Below, one piece after another: positions 11,817 to 13,123 of a stretch of 13,123 nucleotides of DNA. This DNA is from an uncultured Bacillus sp. (lineage in GTDB: Bacteria > Bacillota > Bacilli > Bacillales > DSM-1321). The position numbers and the translations under genes are program-made. The stretch spans positions 1 to 13,123 of the forward strand of contig CAKQBC010000035.1 of assembly GCA_934215995.1 (NCBI GenBank). The letters are read 5' to 3'. Position 1 is the first letter of the stretch. Each line of letters starts with the position of its first letter. The notes under the pieces are model-generated. The model had not been told where the DNA came from. It saw only the letters and a list, made by a program, of their open reading frames with translations, and did not search any database.

Positions 11817-13123
11817 TTGGTTCGTAACATTCAGAAAGCTGCTGTACTGGGATCAGGTGTTATGGGAGCAGGCATCGCAGCCCACCTGGCCAACGTTGGA
11901 ATTCCTACACTATTGCTTGATATCGTGCCTAAGGAATTGACGGATGTTGAAAAGCAAAAGGGCCTTACATTGGATAGTCCGCAGGTGCGGAACAGAATCA
12001 GCCAGACGGGTCTGCAGAAACTGCTTAAACAGAAGCCGGCGCCGCTTGCAACAAAGAAAAACCTTGCATTAATAGAAGCCGGGAACTTTGAAGATGATAT
12101 GAAGCGCCTGGAAGAAGTGGACTGGGTGATCGAAGTGGTTGTTGAAAACCTGGCCATCAAGAAAAGTGTATTCGAAAAAGTTGACCAATATAGAAAACCT
12201 GGAAGTATCGTGAGTTCAAACACATCCGGAATTTCAGTTGAAGCGATGGTGGAGGGGCGGTCTGAAGATTTTAAAAAGAACTTCCTCGGTACCCACTTCT
12301 TCAATCCGCCCCGTTATCTGAAATTGCTGGAAGTGATTCCGACACAATATACAGATAAGGACGTCCTTTCTTTCATGAAGGCTTTTGGGGAAGATGTCCT
12401 CGGAAAAGGTGTCGTTGAAGCGAAGGATACGCCGAACTTCATCGCCAATAGAATCGGGACATATGGCTTGCTTATCACAGTTCAGGAAATGCTGAAAGGC
12501 GGCTATAGCGTTGGTGAAGTGGATTCGATTACAGGACCGCTGATCGGAAGGCCTTCGAGTGCAACATTCCGCACTCTTGATGTAGTCGGATTGGACACAT
12601 TCGCGCATGTTGCGAAAAATGTTTACGACCAAGTGGAAGGCGAAGAGAAGCAAGTCTTCGAAATTCCTCCTTTTATCCAATCAATGCTCGATAAAGGCTG
12701 GTATGGAGCCAAAACGGGACAAGGATTTTTCCTGAAACAAGGAAAGGAAATCCTTGAGCTGAATCCGGAGTCCATGGAATATGAGGCAAGAAAGAAATTG
12801 AAAGCTCCATCCCTTGAAATGGCCAAACAGGCAAAGGGACTTTCTAATAAATTAAAGACGCTATTATATAGCAACGACCGGGCAGGGGAGCTTCTCTGGA
12901 ACATTTCAAGCCCGACGATGATCTACTCCGCTGAATTGCTCGGAAAAATTGCTGATGACATTGTGGCAATCGACCAGGCGATGAAATGGGGATTCGGCTG
13001 GCAGCAAGGCCCATTTGAAATGTGGGACAGCATTGGCGTCGAAAAATCTGTCAACCGTATGAAGGAAGAAGGCAAGCAGGTTCCTGAGTGGGTTGAAAGC
13101 ATGCTTTCGAAAGGTATCACATC
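11817..13123 (+). CDS. fadN: FadN: 3-hydroxyacyl-CoA dehydrogenase / enoyl-CoA hydratase, 5' part
   Basis: The first 435 codons of a protein of about 790 residues; it runs off the window with no stop. FadN carries out the hydration and dehydrogenation steps of fatty-acid beta-oxidation. Visible are the NAD-binding loop GSGVMGAGIAAHLA (residues 12-25), DIVPKE at the end of beta-2, SSNTSGISVEAM, and dehydrogenase catalytic residues H160 (GTHFFNPPRYLKL) and E172 (LLEVIP). The C-terminal dehydrogenase helices follow (NRIGTYGLL, GPLIGRPSSATFRTLDVVGLD). The hydratase half is beyond the end. The start is TTG, 8 nt after AAAGGGGG (11801-11808); the ATG in MGAG is far too internal. Sequence similarity to B. 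subtilis FadN is extensive, and the FadR operator supports it. fadA and fadE probably follow. Confidence 0.95.
   Translation, partial: MVRNIQKAAVLGSGVMGAGIAAHLANVGIPTLLLDIVPKELTDVEKQKGLTLDSPQVRNRISQTGLQKLLKQKPAPLATKKNLALIEAGNFEDDMKRLEEVDWVIEVVVENLAIKKSVFEKVDQYRKPGSIVSSNTSGISVEAMVEGRSEDFKKNFLGTHFFNPPRYLKLLEVIPTQYTDKDVLSFMKAFGEDVLGKGVVEAKDTPNFIANRIGTYGLLITVQEMLKGGYSVGEVDSITGPLIGRPSSATFRTLDVVGLDTFAHVAKNVYDQVEGEEKQVFEIPPFIQSMLDKGWYGAKTGQGFFLKQGKEILELNPESMEYEARKKLKAPSLEMAKQAKGLSNKLKTLLYSNDRAGELLWNISSPTMIYSAELLGKIADDIVAIDQAMKWGFGWQQGPFEMWDSIGVEKSVNRMKEEGKQVPEWVESMLSKGIT

Noticed and set aside
11831..12904. Three minus-strand open frames opposite fadN
   Set aside because: They are the antisense of a conserved beta-oxidation gene and show no domains.
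1..13123. CRISPR array, toxin-antitoxin pair, phage or transposase genes
   Set aside because: No regularly spaced repeats, no small paired genes and no recombinase or transposase motifs were seen on either strand.

Overview
The window looks like chromosomal DNA of a Bacillaceae bacterium (Bacillus or a close relative). Genes have strong Shine-Dalgarno sequences of the AAGGAGG/AGGGGG type, TTG and GTG starts are common, and sigma-A promoters and compact intrinsic terminators are frequent. Three operators match Bacillus or staphylococcal regulators: a PerR box, a FadR box and a CstR-type box. Most proteins have clear Bacillus relatives. No rRNA, tRNA, CRISPR, prophage or transposase gene was seen.

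Layout. (1) 1-1005: the end of an amino-acid ABC importer operon, with the tail of one permease followed by a complete GlnP-like permease, then a long imperfect inverted repeat and a terminator. (2) 1016-2225: a GNAT acetyltransferase on the minus strand, diverging from a two-gene persulfide-response unit. That unit is a membrane-anchored rhodanese-fold protein lacking the catalytic Cys, overlapping a CstR-type repressor, behind a promoter that carries a CstR-like operator. (3) 2228-2519: a 188-bp MITE-like element between two identical copies of the cstR terminator hairpin. (4) 2551-4939, minus strand: a class I glutamine-amidotransferase-like hydrolase (PuuD type) and the catalase KatA with a perfect PerR box. 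(5) 5293-8146, minus strand: a TetR regulator followed by an MMPL-family exporter, with a perfect 16-bp palindrome between them as the probable operator. (6) 8362-9978: a secreted amidase with four SH3b domains. (7) 10380-11552: a RodA-type SEDS glycosyltransferase behind several promoter-like sites. (8) 11704-13123: the first part of fadN, behind a FadR operator; the fad operon probably continues beyond the window.

Functionally this is a chain of small transcription units, each with its own local switch: peroxide (PerR/katA), reactive sulfur (CstR), long-chain acyl-CoA (FadR/fadN), an unknown ligand (TetR/MMPL), and cell-wall growth or turnover (RodA, amidase). I found no convincing undescribed multi-gene system. 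The parts most worth a second look are the Cys-less rhodanese overlapping cstR and the MITE-like element with its duplicated terminator. Several starts were revised from ribosome-binding sites: the acetyltransferase, the MMPL exporter, cstR and the amidase.
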